From Sulfitobacter sp. S223 (GTDB lineage Bacteria > Pseudomonadota > Alphaproteobacteria > Rhodobacterales > Rhodobacteraceae): a stretch of 64,000 bases of DNA. Positions within the stretch are counted from its first letter, which is position 1. Each line of letters opens with the position of its first letter. A program made the position numbers and the translations under genes. The stretch covers positions 3,286,001-3,350,000 of the forward strand of contig NZ_CP083560.1 in the NCBI RefSeq assembly GCF_025143825.1, given 5' to 3'. Below are positions 1-8,127 of this stretch, one piece after another. The notes beneath the pieces are model-generated. The model was not told where the DNA came from. It ran no database searches and worked only from the letters and a program-made list of their open reading frames with translations.

Positions 1-1
1 A

Positions 2-1390
2 GCGGACAAACAGGTGCGTAACCTTTCGGCAGCCTTTGATGCCTTCAGTATCGGCGACGGGGCGGTGCTGTCCTTTCACCACCACTACCGCAATGGTGAC
101 CGGCTGATGAACGCGGTTCTGGCTGAGGCTGCGCGGCGTGGTCTGCGCGGATTGACCATCGCGCCAAGCTCTCTGTTTCCGGTACACGCGCCGCTTGCTG
201 ATCATATCGAAAGCGGTGTGATCGGCGACGTTGTGACCGACTACGCCAAGGGGCCTGTTACCGCTGCATTGTTGTCAGGTGCGCTGCGCGGCCCTGCCTT
301 GTTGCAAAGTCATGGCGGTCGGGCGCGGGCGTTGGGCACAGGCCTGTTGCGCGTTGATGTCGCATTTGTGGGCGCGTCACTTGCGCAGGCAGATGGTGCA
401 TGCACGGGCCGGGGCGGTGCGCTGCCCTGTGGTCCGCTAGGCTATGCACAAGTTGACTCGGGCTATGCCCGCCACACGGTCGTTTGCGCGCATGAAATCA
501 CGCAAAGCCCTCTGCCCCATACCGACATCCCCGGCGATAAGGTGGATGCAGTGGTGCCATTCGATACCCCCGGAGAAGTGAGCGGCATTGCTTCTGACAC
601 CACATTGCCTGCGCAAACGCCTCAGGCAAAGCAGATCGGCGGTTGGGTCGCAGAGGTCATCGCCGCTGCAGGTATGATGCGCCACGGGCTATCCCTGCAA
701 ACAGGTGCGGGAGGATACTCCCTTGCCTCGGTACCGCTGATTGGAGCCGCGATGGCCCGCGCCGGTCTGCGCGGCAGCTTTCTGTCAGGCGGGATTACAG
801 GCGCACATACAGAGCTACACCGCGCGGGTCTGTTCGAGCGTATTCATGATGTACAATGCTTTGACGGTGCAGCCGTCGCGTCCTCGATCATCAACCCGCA
901 CCACCTTGCCATGAGCGCTTCGGAATACGCCAACCCGCTGGAAAGCCTGGCCATCGTGAACCGGCTTGATGTCATGGTGTTGGGCGCGGTGGAGATTGAC
1001 CGCCAGTTCAATGTCAATGTCACGATCGGCGGGGATGGCAGGCTTATCGGCGGCCCGGGCGGGCATCCCGATGCGGCCGAAGGCGCGCGACTGACAATCG
1101 TCACCACAGGTCTTGGGGGTGGCGGCTATGCCAAACTGGTGGATGATGTGCGCTGTGTGACCACCCAAGGCCGACACATTGATGTTCTGGTCAGCGATGA
1201 AGGTATCGCAGTCAATCCCGCGCGCGCCGACCTTGCAGCGGATCTAAAAAGGGCCGGTTTGCCCCTGTTCAGCTTTGACGCACTGAAAGCGACCGCAGAC
1301 CAATCCGCCACCCGCTTACGCTGTGCGGCTGCAACCAGCCCGCGTTTACTGATTGAACATCGCAGCGGCGGATTGCTTGATTGGGCATGA
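2..1390 (+). CDS. citF: Citrate lyase alpha subunit (citrate CoA-transferase), 5'-truncated by window edge
   Basis: The reading frame is open from the first bases, so the 5' end lies outside the window; the GTG at 14 is probably internal. About 462 residues remain of a family of roughly 500. The protein transfers the acyl carrier group to citrate (citrate:acetyl-ACP transferase) in the cytoplasmic citrate lyase complex, which splits citrate to oxaloacetate and acetate. Recognisable CitF stretches are FHHHYRNGD near the start, SSLFPVHAPL, SHGGRARALGTG and a glycine-rich CoA-transferase segment near GGGGYAKL. The beta subunit (citE) would be expected upstream, outside the window. No accessory citrate lyase genes lie downstream; the next gene concerns iron. 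The family call is firm, the physiological role in an aerobe less so. Confidence 0.9.
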   Translation, partial: ADKQVRNLSAAFDAFSIGDGAVLSFHHHYRNGDRLMNAVLAEAARRGLRGLTIAPSSLFPVHAPLADHIESGVIGDVVTDYAKGPVTAALLSGALRGPALLQSHGGRARALGTGLLRVDVAFVGASLAQADGACTGRGGALPCGPLGYAQVDSGYARHTVVCAHEITQSPLPHTDIPGDKVDAVVPFDTPGEVSGIASDTTLPAQTPQAKQIGGWVAEVIAAAGMMRHGLSLQTGAGGYSLASVPLIGAAMARAGLRGSFLSGGITGAHTELHRAGLFERIHDVQCFDGAAVASSIINPHHLAMSASEYANPLESLAIVNRLDVMVLGAVEIDRQFNVNVTIGGDGRLIGGPGGHPDAAEGARLTIVTTGLGGGGYAKLVDDVRCVTTQGRHIDVLVSDEGIAVNPARADLAADLKRAGLPLFSFDALKATADQSATRLRCAAATSPRLLIEHRSGGLLDWA

Positions 1391-1404
1391 AAGACCCTAG
1401 TAAA

Positions 1405-1430
1405 TTTATTCCGACTAAAACAATCAAGTT
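1405..1430 (-). promoter_or_regulatory. Iron-box-like operator, copy 1 (minus orientation)
   Basis: Read on the minus strand, this site shares the core TAnTCGGAATAAA with a second copy at 1456-1481 on the plus strand. Both have the form TGA-N9-TCG. That shape resembles the TGA-N9-TCA iron box of RirA and the iron-Rhodo-box class attributed to IscR in Rhodobacterales. It lies about 70-95 bases upstream of the ferric-iron binding protein gene. Binding is inferred. Confidence 0.5.
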
Positions 1431-1455
1431 TATTGCATTGGCCGCACGAACTTAG

Positions 1456-1481
1456 TATCTGACAAAAATAATCGGAATAAA
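1456..1481 (+). promoter_or_regulatory. Iron-box-like operator, copy 2 (plus orientation)
   Basis: Plus-strand copy of the motif at 1405-1430, ending 17 bases before the start codon at 1499 and just before the AAAGAGGA ribosome binding site. The last ten bases (TCGGAATAAA) are identical in the two copies, and the two copies face each other. The position suits a repressor that blocks transcription when iron is sufficient. Confidence 0.5.
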
Positions 1482-1498
1482 GCCAAAGAGGAATCATC

Positions 1499-2524
1499 AT
1501 GGCCCGCTCCCCCCTTTCCCCCCTCGTCATTGCTGCCGCTGCCCTTGTGGCCGGCGTCAACGCTGCAACAGCTGAGGGCGAAGTCAATCTCTACTCTTCA
1601 CGCCACTACGACACGGACGAACGGCTTTATAGCGATTTCACCGAAGCCACCGGTATCAAAGTGAACCGGATCGAAGGCAAAGCGGATGAGCTGATCGCGC
1701 GCATGCAAGCCGAGGGTGCGAACTCTCCCGCTGATGTGTTGATCACGGTAGACACCTCGCGCCTTAAGCGCGCCAAAGATGCAGGCGTGCTGCAATCCAT
1801 CGATAGCGCTGTGCTGGAAGACCGCATTCCATCCAACCTGCAAGACAATGAGAACCAGTGGTTCGGATTTTCCCAGCGCGCACGGATCATCTTTTATGAC
1901 AAAAACAACGTGACCGAACCACCGCTCGACTATGTCTCGCTTGCCGATCCGAAATTCAAAGGAATGGTTTGCCACCGGTCTTCTTCAAGCACGTATTCGC
2001 AAACCCTGCTGGCGTCGATCATCGAAAACCACGGTGAAGAAGCTGCGCATGCCTGGGCACAAGGCATGGTCGACAATTTCGCCCGCGACCCACAGGGCGG
2101 CGACACCGACCAACTGCGCGGCCTTGTTTCCGGTGAATGCGATATTTCGATCGCGAACTCATACTATTTCGCACGCGCATTGCGCACCGACGTCACAGGC
2201 GTAACCGAGAGCATTGACCAGATCGGTTGGATTTTCCCTGCGCAGGAAGCCGAAGGTGCACATATGAACCTTTCAGGCGCCGGTGTTGCCGCGAATGCGC
2301 CGCACCGCGACAATGCAATCGCGTTTCTTGAATACCTCGCCAGCGATCAGGCGCAGCAGTATTTCTCTGCGGGCAATGATGAATTCCCGGCCGTTGACGG
2401 TGTCGCGCTGAGCGAAAGCGTCGCGAAGCTGGGCGAGTTTAAAGCTGACAGTGTCGATCTATCAGCTGTGGCCGAAAACCTGCCAAAAGCCCAAGAAATC
2501 TTCAACGACGTTGGCTGGAAATAA
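1499..2524 (+). CDS. Ferric iron ABC transporter, periplasmic iron-binding protein (FbpA/FutA family)
   Basis: This 341-residue periplasmic protein begins with a signal peptide (hydrophobic run to about residue 24, cleavage near TAEG). The mature protein starts EVNLYSSRHYDTDERLY, typical of FutA/FbpA/AfuA iron(III) binding proteins. NSYYFARAL is the region where tyrosines coordinate iron in this family. It delivers Fe3+ to an inner-membrane permease and ATPase that are not in the window, so the importer is split or its genes are elsewhere. The ATG at 1499 is preceded by AAAGAGGA. Two iron-box-like sites lie directly upstream, consistent with induction under iron limitation. A 12-bp hairpin follows the stop. 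Confidence 0.92.
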   Translation: MARSPLSPLVIAAAALVAGVNAATAEGEVNLYSSRHYDTDERLYSDFTEATGIKVNRIEGKADELIARMQAEGANSPADVLITVDTSRLKRAKDAGVLQSIDSAVLEDRIPSNLQDNENQWFGFSQRARIIFYDKNNVTEPPLDYVSLADPKFKGMVCHRSSSSTYSQTLLASIIENHGEEAAHAWAQGMVDNFARDPQGGDTDQLRGLVSGECDISIANSYYFARALRTDVTGVTESIDQIGWIFPAQEAEGAHMNLSGAGVAANAPHRDNAIAFLEYLASDQAQQYFSAGNDEFPAVDGVALSESVAKLGEFKADSVDLSAVAENLPKAQEIFNDVGWK

Positions 2525-2533
2525 GCCGACCTA

Positions 2534-2568
2534 ACCCACCGTGCGAATGCCCGCGCGGTGGGTGTTTC
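2534..2568 (+). terminator. Hairpin terminator after the iron-binding protein gene
   Basis: A 12-bp stem (2534-2545 with 2552-2563, one T-G wobble) with a six-base loop is followed by GTTTCTG. It starts ten bases after the stop at 2524 and also separates the gene from the convergent gph. The T-run is short. Confidence 0.6.
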
Positions 2569-2576
2569 TGAAAACG

Positions 2577-3230
2577 TCAAAGCGGCCCAGCGTATCGCAT
2601 AGCCAGCTCTGGCAGCTCAGCAAAGTCGCTGAAATCAGCCGTATGGGGAATGTCGGAAACCTCGGTTTTGCGGTACCCTTCCGTAAAAAGCAGGAATGGC
2701 ACGCCGCAGGCTTGTGCCGTCTGCGCATCCACTTCGCTGTCTCCGACATAGATACATGGCCCCGCCCCCAAAGCCTTGAATGCAGCAAGCAATGGCGCGG
2801 GATCAGGTTTTGATACAGGCAGGCTATCACCACCCCAAAAGGTCTGGAAATAGGGACTGAGCGACAAGTGGTCCATCGCCGCCATACACGGCGCGAGAGG
2901 TTTGTTTGTGCAAATACCCAAAGCATGTCCATCATCGTGAAGAGCTTTGAGCGTCTGGCCCACCTGCGGGTAAAGCACTGTGTCATGATGGGCCGTAAGA
3001 TATGCGGCCTTGAACGCCTCAACCATGTCACCGTGCAACTGTTGCGGCAATTTCACAGCCTTTAACATACGGGTCACAAAAACGGGCACCCCATTGCCGA
3101 CAAACGAATGGGTCTGCGCCAAAGTGATTTGCATGCCATACGGGGCCAGCAAAGCGTTCGCCACGCCCTGAATGTCCGGCGCGCTGTCAATCAACGTGCC
3201 ATCAAGATCAAAAACAATGCGAAATGTCAT
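2577..3230 (-). CDS. gph: HAD-superfamily phosphatase, phosphoglycolate phosphatase-like
   Basis: The protein has 217 residues if started at the ATG whose first base is 3230. That start overlaps the upstream amidohydrolase stop as ATGA, which is why it is preferred over a longer frame. Motif I is FDLDGTLID (nucleophile Asp8, acid Asp10), motif II is in CTNKP, and motifs III/IV are KPDP and YVGDSEVD. Gph proteins hydrolyse 2-phosphoglycolate formed by Rubisco side reactions or DNA repair; related HAD enzymes act on other small phosphates, so the substrate is inferred from overall similarity. Cytoplasmic. It is probably translated by coupling to the amidohydrolase. Confidence 0.8.
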   Translation of the reverse strand: MTFRIVFDLDGTLIDSAPDIQGVANALLAPYGMQITLAQTHSFVGNGVPVFVTRMLKAVKLPQQLHGDMVEAFKAAYLTAHHDTVLYPQVGQTLKALHDDGHALGICTNKPLAPCMAAMDHLSLSPYFQTFWGGDSLPVSKPDPAPLLAAFKALGAGPCIYVGDSEVDAQTAQACGVPFLLFTEGYRKTEVSDIPHTADFSDFAELPELAMRYAGPL

Positions 3231-4396
3231 GCCAGCGGTAACCGCTGACGGACAAGGGTTGTCCAGAACGAACACCCCCAAGCAATCACATCATCGTTAA
3301 AATCATACGCCGGATGGTGGAGCCCTGCTGAAGGCCCATTACCAATGTTGATCATCGCGCCCGGCACTTCGTTCAGCATGAACGAAAAGTCCTCGCCGCC
3401 CATGCTGGCTGGCATATTAAGCGAGACATTATTATCCCCCGCCACCTCTTGGGCCGCACGCGCGGCGCGGGCCGTTCCTTCGGGGTCATTCACTGTGACA
3501 GGGTACATCCGGATATATTCCAGATGCCCTTTCGCCCCTTGTGCCGCGCAGGTCTGCTCGACCAGAATGCGCAAGCGCTGTTCGATGTGGTTGCGGACTT
3601 CTTCGCGCAGGGTGCGGACGGTGCCGGTGATCTCGACCTCTTGCGGGATCACGTTAAATGCATCGCCAGCGTGGATGGTACAAAGCGATACGACAGCATT
3701 ATCCATTGGATCTACGCTGCGCGCGGTCAGGCCTTGCACAGCCTGGATCAGCGCCGCTGCGATCGGCAGAGGGTCAACCGTACTGTGTGGCATTGCAGCG
3801 TGGCCGCCCAGCCCGGTGACCCGTATACGCACTTCGTCCACGGAAGCCATAATCGGGCCTTCGTTGATGGTAAATTCGCCCACCGGCAGGTTCGGCCGGT
3901 TGTGCATGCCGTAAACTTCGTCACAGGGCCAACGCGAGAACATGCCGTCTTCGATCATGGCCTGCGCACCAGCACCGCCCTCTTCGGCGGGTTGGAAAAT
4001 GACCAGAACGCAGCCATCAAACGCGCGGCTCTCGGCCAGATGTTTAGCCGCACCCAGTAGCATGGTCGTATGTCCATCATGCCCGCAAGCATGCATCTTT
4101 CCTGCTACGGTCGAGGACCATGCGACACCGGTTTCTTCCTCAATCGGCAATGCATCCATATCAGCACGCAAACCGATGGTACGTCCCGATGTGCTGCTTT
4201 GCCCGTTGATGACGCCAACCACACCAGTCTTGCCGATCCCTTCAACCACTTCGTCACAACCATAGCTGCGCAAGCGCGCTGCCACACTCGCGGCGGTGCG
4301 GTGCACATCGTACAAAAGTTCAGGATTCCGGTGTAGATCGCGCCGGAACTCTGTCAGCGCTTCGATGTCTTTTGCGACCCAGTTCTCAACAGCCAT
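3227..4396 (-). CDS. M20-family amidohydrolase (hippurate hydrolase / N-acyl amino acid hydrolase-like)
   Basis: A 389-residue cytoplasmic dinuclear metallopeptidase. Metal and catalytic ligands are visible in ACGHDGH (Cys104, His106, Asp107, His109), FQPAEEGGAGA and MGGEDFSF; the central GGHAAMPH belongs to the dimerisation domain. These enzymes deacylate N-acyl or N-benzoyl amino acids; the exact substrate cannot be read from sequence. The ATG at 4396 has GGGGATAGGA directly upstream, so a longer frame adding eight residues is less likely. It forms a two-gene minus-strand operon with the HAD phosphatase through a 4-base ATGA overlap. Confidence 0.88.
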   Translation of the reverse strand: MAVENWVAKDIEALTEFRRDLHRNPELLYDVHRTAASVAARLRSYGCDEVVEGIGKTGVVGVINGQSSTSGRTIGLRADMDALPIEEETGVAWSSTVAGKMHACGHDGHTTMLLGAAKHLAESRAFDGCVLVIFQPAEEGGAGAQAMIEDGMFSRWPCDEVYGMHNRPNLPVGEFTINEGPIMASVDEVRIRVTGLGGHAAMPHSTVDPLPIAAALIQAVQGLTARSVDPMDNAVVSLCTIHAGDAFNVIPQEVEITGTVRTLREEVRNHIEQRLRILVEQTCAAQGAKGHLEYIRMYPVTVNDPEGTARAARAAQEVAGDNNVSLNMPASMGGEDFSFMLNEVPGAMINIGNGPSAGLHHPAYDFNDDVIAWGCSFWTTLVRQRLPLA

Positions 4397-4841
4397 TCCT
4401 ATCCCCTTTTTGTGCGACAAACCTTTGCGCCAACATTCAATCCCGCCATGCTCAGGTCAACCGATATATGCCATCGGGCAATCATGAAGCACGCGCCCAC
4501 AGCACACAAAGTCTTAGAATATAGACAAAAATTTCAGCCTGACATCAACGTCTCATAACCGGCACCGTTAATTGGCGGAGCAGCCTCAAGGTAGAATTCA
4601 GACACTTTATATAGTGATTGCGCGTGAGTGAGATACCCACTGCGGCCTAAGTCATAGCCCCTGCGCAACTGGGCAGGCGCGGACATGCACCAATCCAAGT
4701 AGCATTATTCCGTCCGGGATCGCGCCGCTTCCAACTTAACACCCCTCATTTGCTACCAAATAGACCCACTTTCGCCATTTTTTCCAGCGACCTTCCCATC
4801 AACAAAGCGCTGAATGCCCAACTTGAGTGGAGTACCCTGCA
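4397..4841. other. Intergenic region between divergent genes, nothing identified
   Basis: About 445 bases separate the amidohydrolase start from the response regulator start. They must hold the two divergent promoters. I see no credible small gene, RNA or strong hairpin here. Confidence 0.5.
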
Positions 4842-5795
4842 ATGAAGATTCTCTCGGTAGATGATGATCCAATCATCCTGGGGATTCTGGGGCAAGTGTT
4901 CTCAACCATGGACGATCATGTGATGGTTGCGGCTGCATCGGCACAAGACGCCTTGACCTTGCTTGAACAAGAAGACGATCCCTTTGACTGCTTCTTCCTC
5001 GATATCCGGATGCCCGGAATGGACGGAACCGCGCTGGCGGGACTTATCCGTAAGATCAAAAAATACGAAGCAGCCCCGATCTTGATGCTAACTGCCATGT
5101 CAGAGACGCGGTATATTGACGGGGCGTTCGCTGCCGGTGCAACTGACTATGTCTCCAAACCTTTCGACCTGAAAGAGTTGAGAGCCCGCGTCAACGTGAT
5201 CCACCAGTTGGTTCAAAGCCGCAAAACCACATCAAAGCAAGCCGCTAACAATGCCACTGAACAATTGGACTTCGCGGCGCAGATTGATCTGCACGATATT
5301 GATCGTGTCATCTCTATGGACGCTATGAAAAACTATCTCGCGCAGCTTTCCCGAACCGCATTATTCGGGTCCACGGTTTTTGCCGTCACATTACGAAACC
5401 CTGCTTCATATTTCGACAGGCTGAGTGCTGATAACGTCAGACTGCTCCTCGCTGACGTGGCCGGAGTGATCTCTGATACGCTAAGCTATCGTCACGCCCT
5501 GATTTCCTATGCGGGCAATGGCACCTATGTCTGCGTCACAGAAAGCCGCGGCCGTCCGGATACGGCTGCCATAGCTGATCGGATTAATCTGAACCTGAAC
5601 CGGGCTGGGATCATTCCCGACGGTGATACCGTGATGCCTCCACGCGTTAGCGTTGGCGTTGCTGTTCGCCTTGCCTGGAAATCAGGTGAGCAGATTCTGG
5701 GGTCTCTCGTTACGGCACAAACATCAGCCGAAAAGGCCGCCGCTGAACATGAGCGTTTGAACTATGACCTTTTCGATATGGAGGAAATCGCATGA
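4842..5795 (+). CDS. Response regulator: receiver domain plus degenerate GGDEF-like domain
   Basis: The protein has 317 residues; the ATG at 4842 puts the receiver at the very N terminus (MKILSVDDDP). Receiver residues 1-120 carry the acidic pocket DDD, phosphoacceptor Asp54 (FLDIRMPG), Thr84 and Lys106, all intact. After a linker, residues about 160-305 have the layout of a GGDEF domain, but the signature position reads YAGNGTYVCV (about 223-232), so cyclase activity is unlikely. It overlaps the next gene (Hpt) by ATGA, indicating a phosphorelay pair. A paralog with the same architecture and identical receiver positions lies at 56580-57554. The output is unknown; the domain may bind a partner or nucleotide. 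Confidence 0.85.
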   Translation: MKILSVDDDPIILGILGQVFSTMDDHVMVAAASAQDALTLLEQEDDPFDCFFLDIRMPGMDGTALAGLIRKIKKYEAAPILMLTAMSETRYIDGAFAAGATDYVSKPFDLKELRARVNVIHQLVQSRKTTSKQAANNATEQLDFAAQIDLHDIDRVISMDAMKNYLAQLSRTALFGSTVFAVTLRNPASYFDRLSADNVRLLLADVAGVISDTLSYRHALISYAGNGTYVCVTESRGRPDTAAIADRINLNLNRAGIIPDGDTVMPPRVSVGVAVRLAWKSGEQILGSLVTAQTSAEKAAAEHERLNYDLFDMEEIA

Positions 5796-6148
5796 CCGCC
5801 ATCGCGCAGCAATTGCCCGGTCTTGATCGAATTCGCGATCGTTTTGTCGACCTACTGGAAGACCGCAAGAACAGCATCGCACAACATGTACTTACCGCTT
5901 GGGACGGGGAGACCACTGACGAAATCAATGGCAACCTTGTTAGTGCGCGGAACATTCTGCATCAGATCGCCGGTACCGCGGGTACCGTTGGATTTCATGA
6001 CTTGGGTACAACAGCGCACCAGTGCGAAGCGCAGATCATCGCACATCTAGAAGGCCCCTACGCCGATCTTGCGATATGTCCGGGTGAAATAATCTGGCGC
6101 ATTGATACCTTTGTAGAGGCCTGCGCAACGATCACCCCCAGCGCCTGA
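5792..6148 (+). CDS. Hpt-domain phosphotransfer protein with atypical motif
   Basis: A small 118-residue helical protein with an Hpt signature at residues 57-67, HQIAGTAGTVG. The canonical motif is HxxKGxAxxxG: phosphorylatable His57 and the glycines are kept, but the lysine is alanine. It is coupled to the upstream receiver protein by a 4-base ATGA overlap, so the two are presumably made in fixed ratio and exchange phosphate. No histidine kinase is nearby; the donor must be encoded elsewhere. It ends tail-to-tail with the prepilin peptidase gene of the Tad locus 32 bases away, so a regulatory link to pilus formation is possible but not shown. Confidence 0.75.
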   Translation: MTAIAQQLPGLDRIRDRFVDLLEDRKNSIAQHVLTAWDGETTDEINGNLVSARNILHQIAGTAGTVGFHDLGTTAHQCEAQIIAHLEGPYADLAICPGEIIWRIDTFVEACATITPSA

Positions 6149-6180
6149 AGGTCATAGTCCAATCCGGCGGTTTCAGCGGC

Positions 6181-6666
6181 TCATCCAGAAAGAGCAGCAA
6201 TAACGACTGCACCCAGCGGTCTATAGATCAGAACTGCCAAAGCAATTGCGGGCCCAAGCGGGTAACGCGCGCTCTGGTTCACAGATAGCCAACGCCCGCC
6301 GCCCGTAAAACCACGTACAAGACGCAAAACTGTCAGGGTAAGGATAACACTCACAGAAAGCGCCAGAACAAACTGGGCCCATGCATTTGATGGCACGAAC
6401 AGGACGACTGCGGGCAAAAGCTTCACATCTCCCCCGCCCAATAAATGCAAAGCAAATACAACAAAACTGAGACCGAAGACGAAAAGCGCTGCAAGTATCC
6501 GCCAAGCCAATTCAGGCAGTGGCATAAACGGGAGCTGCGTCGCGATGAACACTATTGCCAGCAATATGACAGCGCTGTTGGGAATGCGCAGATCAGAGAG
6601 GTCTGTATAGATCGTGTAGAGCAGGATCGGCACACAGGCCCATAGGCCAAAGGCGGCAAGACTCAC
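6181..6666 (-). CDS. cpaA: Prepilin peptidase, A24A family (TadV/CpaA)
   Basis: This 161-residue polytopic inner-membrane aspartyl protease removes the leader from Flp pilin and pseudopilins. Catalytic aspartates sit in YTDLSDLRIPN (Asp22) and GGGDVKLL (Asp80), as in TadV/CpaA, which lacks the N-terminal methylase domain of PilD. About five hydrophobic segments are seen. Its start overlaps the stop of the LuxR-type regulator by ATGA (6663-6666), so the two are translationally coupled. It is transcribed away from flp although it must act on Flp, so the regulator and peptidase form one arm of a divergent Tad locus. Confidence 0.9.
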   Translation of the reverse strand: MSLAAFGLWACVPILLYTIYTDLSDLRIPNSAVILLAIVFIATQLPFMPLPELAWRILAALFVFGLSFVVFALHLLGGGDVKLLPAVVLFVPSNAWAQFVLALSVSVILTLTVLRLVRGFTGGGRWLSVNQSARYPLGPAIALAVLIYRPLGAVVIAALSG

Positions 6667-7508
6667 GCGCCATCTTCCTTCTCGGCGTTTATCACGGCAA
6701 CAAGCTCGATCTGGCCGCTTGTATCTGTCTTCGCATAGATATTACGCAGATGGGTCCGGACTGTTGCGATGGACACGCCCAACACTTCGGCGATCTCTTT
6801 CGCCTTGTCGCCTGCAGCCACCAACTGGCACACCCGCAATTCAGCACGGCTAAGGCCGCATGGATTGCCCAGACCCAAAATATTATTACCGCCGCCAGCC
6901 GCCGACAGGGCGCGACTGCGGGTACGGGTCAATCTGGATATCAGACCCGGGCTGCGCAGTGTCCAAGCGTAGGCCAAGGCCGAAGTCACCAGCACCGGCG
7001 GGATTTCGGCGCTACGCTTTGGCGGCACATCAAAGACGATCTCGAAAGAGTCAATTCTGTCTTCTTCAGCCTCCAGAATAATGACACTCACCTCAATGAC
7101 ATCAGGCCGCGCATCCCATTCTGACGCGGCAGGGCTGTCGGCGAATTCAGGCTCCGCGCGCAAGGCGGATAAATGAAAGATCGCGCCGGATTGCAGTGCA
7201 TCAAATCGGGTATCACGCAGATACCGCAGCAATGCGCCACTGCTTGTGGGGGCTGGACCGGGTTCTGACGGCCGGATCGCGGATGCCACAGGAAGCGCAT
7301 CGTCTCTTAACAGCCGGAACAACGCGGTGCTGTAGGATTCTATTTGCCGTGTTAAAATTTGAACAATCGCTGACAGCTCGAAGTGCCCTGCCAACGCAGC
7401 ATTCCAATCCGTAATGAAGACAAAGTTACGCGCGATCCGTTGATGCAGATCGGTGGCTCCTTCAAAAGGCAGCACTTGGCTTCGGTCAGTCAGACTTGAA
7501 CGCGGCAC
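6663..7508 (-). CDS. LuxR-family transcriptional regulator coupled to the Tad locus
   Basis: The protein has 281 residues. The C-terminal 65 form a GerE/LuxR helix-turn-helix: SRAELRVCQLVAAGDKAKEI followed by VSIATVRTHLRNIYAK. The N-terminal 200 residues do not match a receiver (no phosphoacceptor pattern) and I do not recognise an autoinducer-binding signature, so the signal is unknown. The start is a GTG at 7508 with AGGAGC about ten bases upstream. It is divergent from flp across a 334-base region and coupled to cpaA, which makes it the obvious candidate regulator of the Flp pilus and of its own operon. Confidence 0.85.
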   Translation of the reverse strand: MPRSSLTDRSQVLPFEGATDLHQRIARNFVFITDWNAALAGHFELSAIVQILTRQIESYSTALFRLLRDDALPVASAIRPSEPGPAPTSSGALLRYLRDTRFDALQSGAIFHLSALRAEPEFADSPAASEWDARPDVIEVSVIILEAEEDRIDSFEIVFDVPPKRSAEIPPVLVTSALAYAWTLRSPGLISRLTRTRSRALSAAGGGNNILGLGNPCGLSRAELRVCQLVAAGDKAKEIAEVLGVSIATVRTHLRNIYAKTDTSGQIELVAVINAEKEDGA

Positions 7509-7842
7509 GGTTTGTACTGCTCCTTCTTTTGTTCAGTTACTATCTTATCTGCAAGATGTGGGAAGATGAATAGTTTGCAAAACCGAGACGGCCAATCAGA
7601 CAAGATTCGTTAACCGACCTTGTGGATTATCAACCATTTCAAAGAATACACGCTATTGGTGTGAAATCAGCGATCTTGTCCGGTCCGCCCCCGCTTTGCC
7701 CTTAAATGGCCCCAAACCATCATCCTTGTGAACGATGTGGTTAAATATCTCTTAAGCTAATTTGAGGTCATCGGCGGCACTATGGTGTCAGCTCATACCC
7801 CCCGGCGGAATTTTCGCCCCTTAACGATTAAAGGACTACAAC
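7509..7842. promoter_or_regulatory. Divergent control region between luxR-type regulator and flp
   Basis: A 334-base non-coding region holding both promoters. An imperfect dyad with a one-base bulge lies at 7715-7724 and 7734-7742 (AACCATCATC against GATGTGGTT), about 100 bases before flp, and is a candidate regulator site. An AAAGGA ribosome binding site precedes flp. No gene is seen here. Confidence 0.45.
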
Positions 7843-8043
7843 ATGAAACTTAACATCAAAAACGTATTCGCCCGTCTGCGCCGCTCCGAAGAGGGTGCAA
7901 CCCTTGTTGAGTACGGCATCGCTCTTGGTCTGGCCGTGACAGTTGGCGCCGGTGCTCTTTTGGCGCTTGGTAACGACGTTGACGCCAAAATGACGGCAGC
8001 TTCTGGCGCTCTCAAGGGCGAAGAAACAACCACTACCCCATAA
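7843..8043 (+). CDS. flp: Flp-type IVb pilin
   Basis: A 66-residue prepilin. A charged leader ends in Gly18 and the mature pilin begins ATLVEYGIALG, giving the class IVb signature G|ATLVEY with glutamate at +5 and tyrosine at +6. A hydrophobic helix of about 20 residues follows, then a short polar tail ending in a threonine run. CpaA would cleave it and the TadA/B/C machine assemble it into the pilus used for surface attachment. It is first in the plus-strand operon and separated from tadG by a strong hairpin, as expected for a subunit needed in excess. Confidence 0.95.
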   Translation: MKLNIKNVFARLRRSEEGATLVEYGIALGLAVTVGAGALLALGNDVDAKMTAASGALKGEETTTTP

Positions 8044-8066
8044 GTCTCACGCTTAACTTTCGAAAA

Positions 8067-8101
8067 AACCTTCGCCGCGCCTATGGGCTGTGGCGAAGGT
8101 T
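8067..8101 (+). terminator. Intercistronic hairpin after flp (attenuator or mRNA-stabilising stem)
   Basis: A perfect 10-bp stem, AACCTTCGCC with GGCGAAGGTT, has a 15-base loop. It is followed by a run of C rather than T, so it is not a standard intrinsic terminator. Lying between flp and tadG, it probably lowers downstream expression or protects the short pilin transcript. Confidence 0.6.
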
Positions 8102-8127
8102 CCCCCCCCGCACAAAAGGCTTTCTTC

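Noticed and set aside
815-1177. Antisense open frame opposite the citrate lyase alpha gene
   Set aside because: It mirrors a strongly recognised gene, has no family features and no ribosome binding site; a typical shadow in high-GC DNA.
4397-4841. Search for a riboswitch or small RNA in the 445-base gap
   Set aside because: No conserved riboswitch core or strong stem was seen.
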